The translations under genes were made by a program, and so were the position numbers. A model generated the notes under the pieces. It saw nothing but the letters and a program-made list of their open reading frames with translations. It was not told the origin of the DNA and did no database searches. Positions 56,978 through 64,000 of a DNA stretch of 64,000 bases are shown here, in pieces. Origin of the DNA: Deinococcus sp. Leaf326 (lineage in GTDB: Bacteria; Deinococcota; Deinococci; Deinococcales; Deinococcaceae); the NCBI RefSeq assembly GCF_001424185.1, contig NZ_LMOM01000014.1:1-64000 (forward strand). Reading direction: 5' to 3'. Numbering within the stretch: the first letter of the stretch is position 1; each line of letters begins with the position of its first letter.

Positions 56978-58015
56978 ATGCGTAGGGACGAAGCGGCGGC
57001 CGTGACCATCCATGACGTCGCCCGGCAGTCCGGGGTGTCGTATCAGACCGTCTCGCGGGTCGTCAACAACCATCCCAGCGTGGCCGACACGACGCGCGCG
57101 CGGGTGCAGGAAGCCATCGCCCAGCTCGGCTACCGCCCCAGCCTGCTCGCCAAGAGCCTCTCGACGCGGCGCTCGATGCTGCTGGGCGTCGTGGCCTACG
57201 GCACCGAGCAGTACGGCCCGTCCCAGTTCGTCCAGAACGTGCAGCGCAGCGCCCGCACCCACAGCTACGAGGTGCTGCTCGTCACCCTGCGCGAATTCGA
57301 GGAGGCGGCCATGCTCGAGGCCGTCGCCCGGCTCGGCCAGTTCGGGGTGGACGGCCTGGTCCTGCTCGCGCCCCACCACGCGCACGGGGTCGTGCGCCGG
57401 CTGGGCACCCAGGTGCCGTTCATCGTGGTGGACGCCACCGAGGAAGTGGACGGCACCACCGTCAGCATCGACCAGGCGGGGGGCGCGGCCCTCGCCGTCG
57501 AGCACCTGATCGGGCTGGGCCACCGGGCCATCCTGCACATCAGCGGCCCGAAGGAGTGGAGCGACGCCGAACTGCGCTACCAGGGCTACGTGCAGACCAT
57601 GGAGAGCCACGGCCTCGCGCCGCTGCCGCGCTTCGAGGGCGACTGGAGCCCGGCGAGCGGGTTTGCGGCGGCGCAGCGGGCGCTGGACTCGGGTGTCTCC
57701 TTCACGGCCCTGACGGTCGGCAACGACCAGATGGCCCTGGGAGCGGTCGCCGCCCTGCGCGCGGCGGGGCGGAGCGTGCCGGGCGACGTATCGGTGGTGG
57801 GCTTCGACGACATTCCCGAGGCGGCGTATTTTGAGCCGCCCCTGACCACCGTGGCCCAGGATTTCGGTCTGCTGGGCCGCAAGAGCCTCGAAGAGCTGCT
57901 GCGGCGCATCGCCGAGCCGGCCAGCCGCAGCCGGCACGTCATCTTTCAGCCGCAGTTCGTGTTGCGGAGCAGCACGCGGCGGCTGGGTGAGGAGGAACCG
58001 GGCTGGTCCCGGTGA
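56978..58015 (+). CDS. LacI family regulator, probable arabinose repressor
   Basis: A 345-aa LacI regulator with HTH at ~8-60 (VTIHDVARQSGVSYQTVSRVVNNHPSV) and a sensor domain (VSVVGFDDIPEAAYFEPPLTTVAQDF near 270-295). It sits 136 bp downstream of araA in the same direction, making it the most likely protein to bind the TGTGAACGRTCACA palindromes. The ATG at 56978 gives the usual short lead before the HTH; a longer frame starting at 56861 exists. Known bacterial AraR proteins can be of GntR-LacI type; this one is a plain LacI. Confidence 0.87.
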   Translation: MRRDEAAAVTIHDVARQSGVSYQTVSRVVNNHPSVADTTRARVQEAIAQLGYRPSLLAKSLSTRRSMLLGVVAYGTEQYGPSQFVQNVQRSARTHSYEVLLVTLREFEEAAMLEAVARLGQFGVDGLVLLAPHHAHGVVRRLGTQVPFIVVDATEEVDGTTVSIDQAGGAALAVEHLIGLGHRAILHISGPKEWSDAELRYQGYVQTMESHGLAPLPRFEGDWSPASGFAAAQRALDSGVSFTALTVGNDQMALGAVAALRAAGRSVPGDVSVVGFDDIPEAAYFEPPLTTVAQDFGLLGRKSLEELLRRIAEPASRSRHVIFQPQFVLRSSTRRLGEEEPGWSR

Positions 58016-58178
58016 TGGCCCTTCATCGTACCTAGGAAGCGTCCTGCCCGACACGAGATCGGGCCGGGGCTGAACACTTGCGGGCGCAATCAGGGTCGGG
58101 CGCGGCCCACTCCGGAACATCTGAGCAGGAAGCGCTGGGGCGAAATTGCCTCAGCCCTTCCTCTCTAGCCTACCGGGG

Positions 58179-59399
58179 TCAGCTGGCGGGGGCCACCTCG
58201 GGCAGGGGACGCGGCGCCGCGCGGATGGCCCACAGCCAGACCAGTCCTCCGGTTCCCTGCGCCAGCGCCGCGAAGGCGAACCACAGCCCCAGCGGCAGCC
58301 GGTCGAGAATGGGGGAGACCAGCAGGAGGGTCAGGGGCATACCCAGCCCCGAGACCATGCCCAGGACACTGAATACACGGCCCAGGAACTGCTGCGGAAC
58401 GAGCTGCTGAAGCAGGGTCTGGAAGGGAATGTTGATGAGCCCGAAGCCGAAGCCCAGGAGCGCCGCGCCGGTCCAGAGCACCGCCACCTGCGGCAGGGCC
58501 CACAGGACCGCGTAGGTCAGCGAGGTCAGGACCAGGCCCGCGGCGATGACTTTCTGCGGGTCGAAGCGGGGGCCGAACGCCACGGTCGCCGCGCCGGCGA
58601 GCAGCATTCCCAGGCTTTCCAGCGCCAGAAAGGTAGCGTAGCCGGTCGCCTGAGCCCCGATACTGCTGAACAGTTTGGGCAGGATGGCTGTGACCGGCGC
58701 GAGACTGGCGTTGAGCAGCAGGGCGATGATCGGCGCGAGCACGAGCAGGCGCGAACGGCCCATCACCTGTAGTCCGCCGCGCAGGTCCCCGATGAGATCA
58801 AGCGGCGCGCCGGGCGTTCCCACCTCGCGGGGCAGCCGCACCCAGCCCATCAGGGCCGCCATGAGCAGGAAGCTCAGTCCGTCGGCGACGATGGCCGCTG
58901 CCGGAGACCACTGGGCGACGACCGCGCCGCCGGCCAGCGTGCCCAGCAGCCAGGCCCCCCGGCCGACGCTGCCCAGCAGACCGTTGGCGCGGCCCAGGGC
59001 CTCGGCCGGGACCAGGGTAGGCACCGCCGCGTTGCTGGCGGGCCCAGCGAACGCTCCGGCCAGACCCGTCAGCAGCGCGGCCAGATTGATGGCCCACAGG
59101 GGAACGTCGCCCCAGGCTAGGGCCAGCCCGCCGACCGTGAGCTGCAGGGCGCCGCGCAGCAGGTCCGCGCCGATCAGCGGCCACTTCAGGGGAAAGCGGT
59201 CGACGAGCACTCCGGCAAACGGCATGAGAAGGTTGGGAATCAGGCTGCAGGCCAGGGTCAGGGCCATCTGCCGCGCGGAGCCGGTCTGGTGCAGCACCAG
59301 AAAGCTCAGGGCAATGCCGGCCAGGGCCGTGCCGAATTGCGATTGGGCGGCCCCCAGGAGCCAGATCACGAAACTGCGGTTCCAGAGGGATGAGGTCAT
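58179..59399 (-). CDS. MFS transporter (EntS-like exporter family)
   Basis: A 406-aa membrane protein with about 12 hydrophobic segments. The start MTSSLWNRSFVIWLLGAAQSQFGTALAGIALSFLVL and VDRFPLKWPLIGADLLRGALQL (signature loop between helices 2 and 3), plus GPASNAAVPTLVPAEALGRANGLL, match the MFS_3 exporters. Substrate unknown; efflux of a small molecule is likely. Divergent from an ArsR-like regulator 73 bp away that may control it. Confidence 0.85.
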   Translation of the reverse strand: MTSSLWNRSFVIWLLGAAQSQFGTALAGIALSFLVLHQTGSARQMALTLACSLIPNLLMPFAGVLVDRFPLKWPLIGADLLRGALQLTVGGLALAWGDVPLWAINLAALLTGLAGAFAGPASNAAVPTLVPAEALGRANGLLGSVGRGAWLLGTLAGGAVVAQWSPAAAIVADGLSFLLMAALMGWVRLPREVGTPGAPLDLIGDLRGGLQVMGRSRLLVLAPIIALLLNASLAPVTAILPKLFSSIGAQATGYATFLALESLGMLLAGAATVAFGPRFDPQKVIAAGLVLTSLTYAVLWALPQVAVLWTGAALLGFGFGLINIPFQTLLQQLVPQQFLGRVFSVLGMVSGLGMPLTLLLVSPILDRLPLGLWFAFAALAQGTGGLVWLWAIRAAPRPLPEVAPAS

Positions 59400-59460
59400 G
59401 GGTTCAGTGTGTGGAGAGGGCTACAGGAATAAACAGCGGTCCGTTCAGGTAGCTTCTTCC

Positions 59461-59466
59461 TAGACT
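59461..59466 (+). promoter_or_regulatory. -10 element for leaderless ArsR-like gene
   Basis: TAGACT, 6 nt, then GTG at 59473. Confidence 0.45.
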
Positions 59467-59472
59467 GTCGGC

Positions 59473-60099
59473 GTGAGCGAACATCAGGTGGCCACGGCCG
59501 GACAGGCGGCCCTTCTTCTGCGTCCGGACCTCCGGCCCCTGCTGCAACTGCTGATGCGCCGGGCGTGTAGTGCAGGAGACGTGGCCCAGGAACTCGGGGT
59601 GCCGCTCGCCCGCGCGTCCTACCTTCTGGGCACCCTGCAGCGGGAGGGCGTCGCCTTCGTGGAGAGGACGGACCCGCGTGCGGGACGGCCGGTCAAGCGG
59701 TACCGGGCGGCCCCCAGATGGTTCGTTCCCTACGAGGTCACGTCGTCGGAGACGCTCGAAGGGTTCTGGCTGACCCAGCTGGGGCCGAGGATGGACGCGC
59801 TGGCCGCGCTGGCCGCACGGCAGTTGCAGGAGGACCGTCCAGTCTGGGGGTTCTGGCTCTCGCAGGGCGAGATGCACAGCAATCTGGAGATCGGGGACGG
59901 CCAGGGTCCGGCCAGAGACCTGTTCGCCAGCGACGAACCCCTGATGCTCACTATCACGGCTCTCCGCCTGCCAGAGCCGCAGGCGCGGCTGCTCAAGCGG
60001 CGTCTCTTGGCGGTCCTGAAAGAAGCCGCGTCCTGGGAGGCCGAGAAGGCGCCCACCTATACCCTCAGCCTCCTGCTTGTCCGGGGTGGGGTGGAGTAG
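59473..60099 (+). CDS. ArsR-like winged-helix regulator
   Basis: A 208-aa protein with an N-terminal winged helix (PLLQLLMRRACSAGDVAQELGVPLARASYLLGTLQREGVAFVERTDPRAGRPVKRYRA, ~23-80) and a C-terminal domain of unknown type (~90-208), perhaps a ligand sensor. Diverges from an MFS exporter gene, a common arrangement for efflux control. GTG start placed by the -10 hexamer 6 nt upstream. Confidence 0.75.
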   Translation: MSEHQVATAGQAALLLRPDLRPLLQLLMRRACSAGDVAQELGVPLARASYLLGTLQREGVAFVERTDPRAGRPVKRYRAAPRWFVPYEVTSSETLEGFWLTQLGPRMDALAALAARQLQEDRPVWGFWLSQGEMHSNLEIGDGQGPARDLFASDEPLMLTITALRLPEPQARLLKRRLLAVLKEAASWEAEKAPTYTLSLLLVRGGVE

Positions 60100-60226
60100 C
60101 CCCGGACCTGCCGCGTCCCGAGCAACCGGAGACGGGTATCCGGGTCTGGGGGCTGCCGGACTGGTCGCGTTCAGGCCGGTTCCCCGCATGTAGGGCCAGC
60201 TTTCACCTTCCGGTGGGGCTGCACGC

Positions 60227-60278
60227 TTGACATCTTGGGAGGGGCTTACTAAGCTGGCAGAGTCGTTAAATTAATTAA
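60227..60278 (+). promoter_or_regulatory. Promoter and AT-rich operator of the ROK gene
   Basis: TTGACA (60227-60232), 17-bp spacer, TAAGCT (60250-60255). Between it and the ATG lies TTAAATTAATTAA (60266-60278), containing the palindrome TTAATTAA, an AT-rich island typical of ROK-repressor sites. AAAGGAGA provides the ribosome-binding site. Confidence 0.65.
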
Positions 60279-60292
60279 GTAAAGGAGACGAG

Positions 60293-61486
60293 ATGCGCTC
60301 CCAGAAAGTGGACCAGCGGGCTGCGCGGGTCATCCACCGCACCATGATTCTCAACGAACTGCGCCGGCATGGGCCGATGAGCCGCACCCAGCTCGCCCAG
60401 CGCACGCAGCTGAGCACTGCAGCGGTGTCCTTCGTGACCGCCGACCTGATCGCCGAGGCCCTGCTCGTCGAGCAGTCGCAGCAGGCGAGCCGGGGCCGGG
60501 CCGTCCCGCTCGACGTCAATTACGCCGGACATTTCGCCGTGGGCCTGAAGGTGATGGAAACCCGTCTGGAGGCCGTGCTGACCGACCTCTCGCTGCGCAC
60601 CCTCGCCGAAACCACGGTGGAGTACGCCGACCACACCCCGCAGAGCGTAACTGCTGCCGCTGCGCGCGCCACCACCAAGCTGCTCGCGCAGGCGGGTCTG
60701 GGCCGGGAGCGCCTGGGCGGGGTGGGGCTGGGGCTGGCGGGCAACATCGACCCCCGCAGCGGCCTGTGCGTGAACTCCTTCCGGCTGGGGTGGCATAACG
60801 TGCCCATCACGGCCCTGATCTCGGAGGCGACCGGGGTACCGGTGTGGGCCGACAACGACGTGAACGCCTTCGCCACCGCCGAGCGTCTGCTGGGCCGGGG
60901 CAAGCACGCCCGCGACTTTCTGGTGGTCACGGTGGGGCGCGGCATCGGCTCTGGCCTGGTACTGGGCGGCGAACTGTACCGGGGCGGCCGGGGCGGCGCG
61001 GGCGAGCTGGGGCACCTGCTCTCGGAACCGGGCGGGCGGGTGTGCGAGTGCGGCAAGCGCGGCTGTCTGGAAGCCTACGCCTCCGAGCCGAGTCTCGCGC
61101 AGCAGCTCGCCGAATCAGGCGAGGGTCTGCACGGCGCCGCCGATTTCGCGGCGCTGGTGGAGGCGGGGCACCCCGGCGCCCTGGCCCTGGTGACGGACGC
61201 GGGTACGCGGCTGGGGCGCGCGCTGGCGCAGGCCGCCAACCTGCTCGACCCCGAACTGATCATCGTGGGGGGCGAGGGTGTGCGCCTGGACGAGGCCCTG
61301 TTCGCGCCGGCACGCGCGGCCCTAACCGCTCATCTGCACGCGCCGGGCGCCCGCAGCAGCCTGCCGGTGCTCGTCGAACCCTGGGGCGACGACGCCTGGG
61401 CCTGCGGCGCCGCCGGTCTGGTGGTCGAGCAGTTCTTCGGCGACCGGGAGCAGGCTCATGCAGCCGGTTCGGGCGTGCCCATGTAG
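60293..61486 (+). CDS. ROK family transcriptional repressor
   Basis: A 397-aa XylR/NagC-type repressor. N-terminal winged HTH (MILNELRRHGPMSRTQLAQRTQLSTAAVSFVTADLI, ~18-55) followed by the sugar-kinase-like ROK domain: VGRGIGSGLVLGGELYRGGRGGAGELGHLL and the zinc motif CECGKRGCLEAY (~245-256). Binds a sugar and controls the downstream importer genes 78 bp away. Its own promoter holds the AT-rich site it may bind. Confidence 0.91.
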   Translation: MRSQKVDQRAARVIHRTMILNELRRHGPMSRTQLAQRTQLSTAAVSFVTADLIAEALLVEQSQQASRGRAVPLDVNYAGHFAVGLKVMETRLEAVLTDLSLRTLAETTVEYADHTPQSVTAAAARATTKLLAQAGLGRERLGGVGLGLAGNIDPRSGLCVNSFRLGWHNVPITALISEATGVPVWADNDVNAFATAERLLGRGKHARDFLVVTVGRGIGSGLVLGGELYRGGRGGAGELGHLLSEPGGRVCECGKRGCLEAYASEPSLAQQLAESGEGLHGAADFAALVEAGHPGALALVTDAGTRLGRALAQAANLLDPELIIVGGEGVRLDEALFAPARAALTAHLHAPGARSSLPVLVEPWGDDAWACGAAGLVVEQFFGDREQAHAAGSGVPM

Positions 61487-61563
61487 CCGCTCTCCGCGTC
61501 CACTCTTTCCTTCTGTTCTCCCGAGCGCGCCGGAACCCGCCCTGGTTCCCAAAGGACCACCGA

Positions 61564-63192
61564 ATGCAAAAGCTCCTGACCCTGACCGCCGTGCTGGCCG
61601 CCGCCCTGACCGTCTCCGCCCACGCGCAGCAGCCCAAGAACGTCTTTACCGTAGTGCGCCCGACCCAGTGGGGCGCGCAGAACTTCAACCCCTTCGCGCC
61701 CGGCGACCAGCACCTGCTGCCGACCAACAGCGCCATCTACGAGTCGCTCTTCTACGTCAACACCCTGAACGGCAAGGTGACGCCGGTTCTGGGCACCAAG
61801 TACACCTGGAGCGCCGACAACAAGACCCTGACCGTCACCACCCGCCCCGGCGTGAAGTGGCACGACGGCTCGGCCTTCAGCGCCCGCGACGCGGCCTTCA
61901 CCTTCAACTACCTCAAGCAGTACCCGGCGCTGGACACCTCGGCCATCTGGAAAAACGGCCTGGCGAGCGCCAAGGCGACGAACGACACGACCCTGGTCCT
62001 GACCTTCTCGAAGGCGAACACGACCATCTTTCCCTACGTCGCCGGGCAGATGATCGTGCCCGAGGCCATCTGGAGCGAAATCTCCTCGCCCCTCACCGAG
62101 ACGAACGCCAAGCCGGTGGGCACCGGTCCCTTCACCTTCGACGCCTACAGCCAACAGGCCCTGCGCGTGCTCAAAAATCCCAACTACTGGATGAAGGGCC
62201 AGCCCTACATCGACGCGGTGGTGTGGGTCTCGACGAACAGCAACGACGCCGCTCTTCTCAAGCTCCTCAAGGGCGAGGCCGACTACGGCTACGTCGGGCA
62301 GGCCGACCCGGTGAACGGCTACCAGAAGAAGGGGCCCAACAACCAGTTCTGGTGGCCGGTGACGGGTGACAACTACCTGTACTTCAATACGACCAAGGCG
62401 CCCTTCAACGACCCCGCCTTCCGCCGCGCGCTCTCGCAGGCGGTCAACACGGCCAACGTGGCCGAGAAGGCCTACGCCGGGGCCGCCAAGGCCGCGCACA
62501 GCAGCGGCGTGATTCCGGGGCAGCAGGCGCAGTGGCTCCCGGCCGGCACCGCCAGCCTGAAGTACGACATGGCGGCTGCCGACACGGCCCTGACCCGGGC
62601 CGGCTACAAGAAGAACGCCCAGGGAGTGCGCCTCGGCAAGGACGGCAAGGCCCTGCCCACCTTCAAGATCCTGGTGGGCGCAGGCTGGACCGACTTCATC
62701 ACGATGGCGCAGGTCGTCGGCGGAGACCTCAAGAAGGTCGGCCTAAACACCCAGATCGACCAGCAGGCCTGGAGCAGCTACTCGGGCGGTCTCCAGACGG
62801 GCACCTTCGACATGGGCATCAGCTGGGGCTGGGGCGGCGGCCCGACCCCCTACTACCTGTTCAACCAGAGCTTCGGGCCCGAGTACAGCGCGCCGGTGGG
62901 CAAGACCGCGCCCAGCAACCTGTCGCGCTACACCAACCCCGCCGTCACGGCGGCCCTGACCCAGTTCCAGAGCACCAGTGACACGGCCGCCCAGAAAAAG
63001 GCGATGGCGACCATCATCAAGACCGTGATGACCGACATGCCCTGGCTGCCGCTCACCGACCGCTCGGAGTTCTCGAACTACTCCACCGTGCGCTTCACCG
63101 GCTTCCCAACCGCGCAGAACCCCTACAACGCGGGCACAGCTGACGACACGGCGGGCGCCCGATTGATGTACCTGAACGTCAAGCCCAAGTAA
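61564..63192 (+). CDS. ABC transporter substrate-binding protein (SBP_bac_5 family)
   Basis: A 542-aa extracellular solute-binding protein. Signal peptide MQKLLTLTAVLAAALTVSAHAQ. Family features: VTPVLGTKYTWSADNKTLTVTTRPGVKWHDGSAFSARDAAFTF, PVGTGPFTFDAYS and FNDPAFRRALSQAVNTANVAEKAY. The family is named for peptides, but a ROK regulator upstream suggests an oligosaccharide ligand, as seen for cellobiose/xylobiose-type importers (inference). ATG at 61564; the longer open frame starting inside the ROK gene is spurious. Confidence 0.9.
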   Translation: MQKLLTLTAVLAAALTVSAHAQQPKNVFTVVRPTQWGAQNFNPFAPGDQHLLPTNSAIYESLFYVNTLNGKVTPVLGTKYTWSADNKTLTVTTRPGVKWHDGSAFSARDAAFTFNYLKQYPALDTSAIWKNGLASAKATNDTTLVLTFSKANTTIFPYVAGQMIVPEAIWSEISSPLTETNAKPVGTGPFTFDAYSQQALRVLKNPNYWMKGQPYIDAVVWVSTNSNDAALLKLLKGEADYGYVGQADPVNGYQKKGPNNQFWWPVTGDNYLYFNTTKAPFNDPAFRRALSQAVNTANVAEKAYAGAAKAAHSSGVIPGQQAQWLPAGTASLKYDMAAADTALTRAGYKKNAQGVRLGKDGKALPTFKILVGAGWTDFITMAQVVGGDLKKVGLNTQIDQQAWSSYSGGLQTGTFDMGISWGWGGGPTPYYLFNQSFGPEYSAPVGKTAPSNLSRYTNPAVTAALTQFQSTSDTAAQKKAMATIIKTVMTDMPWLPLTDRSEFSNYSTVRFTGFPTAQNPYNAGTADDTAGARLMYLNVKPK

Positions 63193-63204
63193 GCCCGCCG
63201 GGGA

Positions 63205-63241
63205 GGCCGGGAGGTCCCGTCGCCTCCCGGCCCCGTCTTTT
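63205..63241 (+). terminator. Attenuator-type hairpin between binding protein and permease
   Basis: GGCCGGGAGG (63205-63214) pairs with CCTCCCGGCC (63223-63232), followed by CCGTCTTTT. It sits inside the operon, where it would lower permease expression relative to the abundant binding protein or stabilise the upstream mRNA. Confidence 0.6.
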
Positions 63242-63251
63242 CGAGGTGCCC

Positions 63252-64000
63252 ATGCCCTACCTGCTGCGCAAATTCCTGTTTCTGCTGCTGACCCTCTGGG
63301 TGGCAGTCACGCTCAACTTCGTCCTGCCTCGCCTCGTGCCCGGCGATCCCATCGGCGCCATGCTCGCCAAGTATCAGGGCAAGCTCGACCCTTCGGCGGT
63401 GGACGCCCTGACGGTCGCCTACGGCCTGAACGATCAGGGCAGCCTCTTTACGCAGTACGTGACCTACCTGGGCAACATGCTGCGCGGCGACTTCGGGCGC
63501 TCCATCGGGCAGTTTCCGACGCCGGTCGTGGACATCGTCGCCCAGGCCGCGCCCTGGACCATCGGACTGGTGGGCATCTGCACCGTACTGGCCTTTTTTC
63601 TGGGCAGTGCCTTGGGCCTGTACAGCGCGTGGCGGCGGGGCGGGCGGCTGGCCGACGCCCTGCCGCCCATCGCCCTGTTCCTGAACTCCATGCCGTACTT
63701 CTGGTTCGCGCTGCTGCTGCTGTATCTGCTGGCCTTCCGCACCGGCACCTTTCCTCTCAGCGGCAATCTCGACCCCTTCCTGACGCAGTTCAGCGCCGAG
63801 TGGTGGAAGAGTCTGGTGCGCCACGCCGCGCTGCCCGCCCTGACCCTCGTGGTGACGGCGGCGGGCGGCTGGCTGATCACCATGCGCAACAACGTCATGG
63901 GCGTGATGGGCGAGGACTACGTCGCCTTCGCCCGCGCCAAGGGCCTGAGCGAGGGCCGGCTGCTGAACCGCTATGTGCTGCGCAACGCCCTGCTGCCGAG
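63252..64000 (+). CDS. ABC transporter permease (DppB-like), 3' truncated by window
   Basis: At least 249 aa of an OppB/DppB permease. MPYLLRKFLFLLLTLWVAVTLNFVLPRLVPGDPI is the first helix with the family VPGDP; GNMLRGDFGRSIGQFPTPVVDIV and the EAA loop DYVAFARAKGLSEGRLLNRYVLRNALLP follow before the window edge. Pairs with the upstream binding protein. ATG with GAGG upstream. Confidence 0.9.
   Translation, partial: MPYLLRKFLFLLLTLWVAVTLNFVLPRLVPGDPIGAMLAKYQGKLDPSAVDALTVAYGLNDQGSLFTQYVTYLGNMLRGDFGRSIGQFPTPVVDIVAQAAPWTIGLVGICTVLAFFLGSALGLYSAWRRGGRLADALPPIALFLNSMPYFWFALLLLYLLAFRTGTFPLSGNLDPFLTQFSAEWWKSLVRHAALPALTLVVTAAGGWLITMRNNVMGVMGEDYVAFARAKGLSEGRLLNRYVLRNALLP

Noticed and set aside
60844..61563. 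N-terminal extension of the solute-binding protein reaching into the ROK gene
   Set aside because: Arg/Gly-rich shadow sequence; a normal signal peptide begins at 61564.

Overview
The window looks like part of a secondary replicon (megaplasmid or second chromosome) of a Deinococcus-type bacterium. The evidence is the GC-rich coding with strong third-position G/C bias, a shortened UvrA2-type excinuclease paralogue, a TerD-AIM24 protein, and many genes that begin 6-8 nt after a TANNNT -10 hexamer (leaderless transcription, known to be widespread in Deinococcus). A replication initiator with an iteron array (about 17.1-19.0 kb) and a ParA/ParB pair with nearby palindromes (about 39.1-40.9 kb) indicate that the replicon's own maintenance modules lie here, some 20 kb apart. 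The genus is an inference; there is no rRNA or tRNA gene in the window to confirm it.

Layout. 0-3.3 kb: the end of an unrecognised gene, then a small sugar cluster (TIM-barrel isomerase, LacI regulator, Gfo/Idh/MocA dehydrogenase). 3.3-8.7 kb: SMI1/KNR4 protein, membrane GGDEF-EAL protein with an eroded EAL site, and UvrA2. 8.7-17.1 kb: a 4-hydroxyphenylacetate/homoprotocatechuate meta-cleavage operon (hpaE-B-D-G-F-H-I, minus strand) with a divergent PucR-type regulator; no flavin reductase (hpaC) is seen. 17.1-19.1 kb: iteron origin and rep. 19.1-24.0 kb: DUF1684 protein, TerD-AIM24 fusion, thiolase and a fused-subunit CoA-transferase. 24.1-28.1 kb: two secreted glycoside hydrolase lipoproteins (GH26 mannanase type, GH16 type) and a LacI regulator. 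28.2-36.1 kb: DeoR regulator, a ribose-type ABC importer operon with sugar kinase and isomerase, and a GPH-type MFS transporter. 36.3-42.6 kb: a GAF/PAS histidine kinase with an in-frame stop near its N-terminus, parB, parA, and a GAF-GGDEF cyclase.

42.7-47.3 kb: operon of XRE-cupin regulator, cupin protein and an oligopeptide-type ABC importer. 47.7-58.0 kb: an L-arabinose regulon: a YtfQRT-YjfF-like ABC importer diverging from araB-araD-araA, with a LacI regulator after araA and two near-identical 14-bp palindromes in the divergent control region. 58.2-64 kb: MFS exporter, ArsR-like regulator, ROK repressor, and the start of another oligopeptide/oligosaccharide-type ABC importer cut by the window end.

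Taken together this is a catabolic accessory region: plant polysaccharide hydrolysis, pentose and other sugar import, aromatic acid breakdown and acetoacetyl/oxoadipyl-CoA metabolism, each under local regulators (three LacI, one DeoR, one ROK, one PucR-like, one XRE-cupin), interleaved with the replicon's replication and segregation genes.
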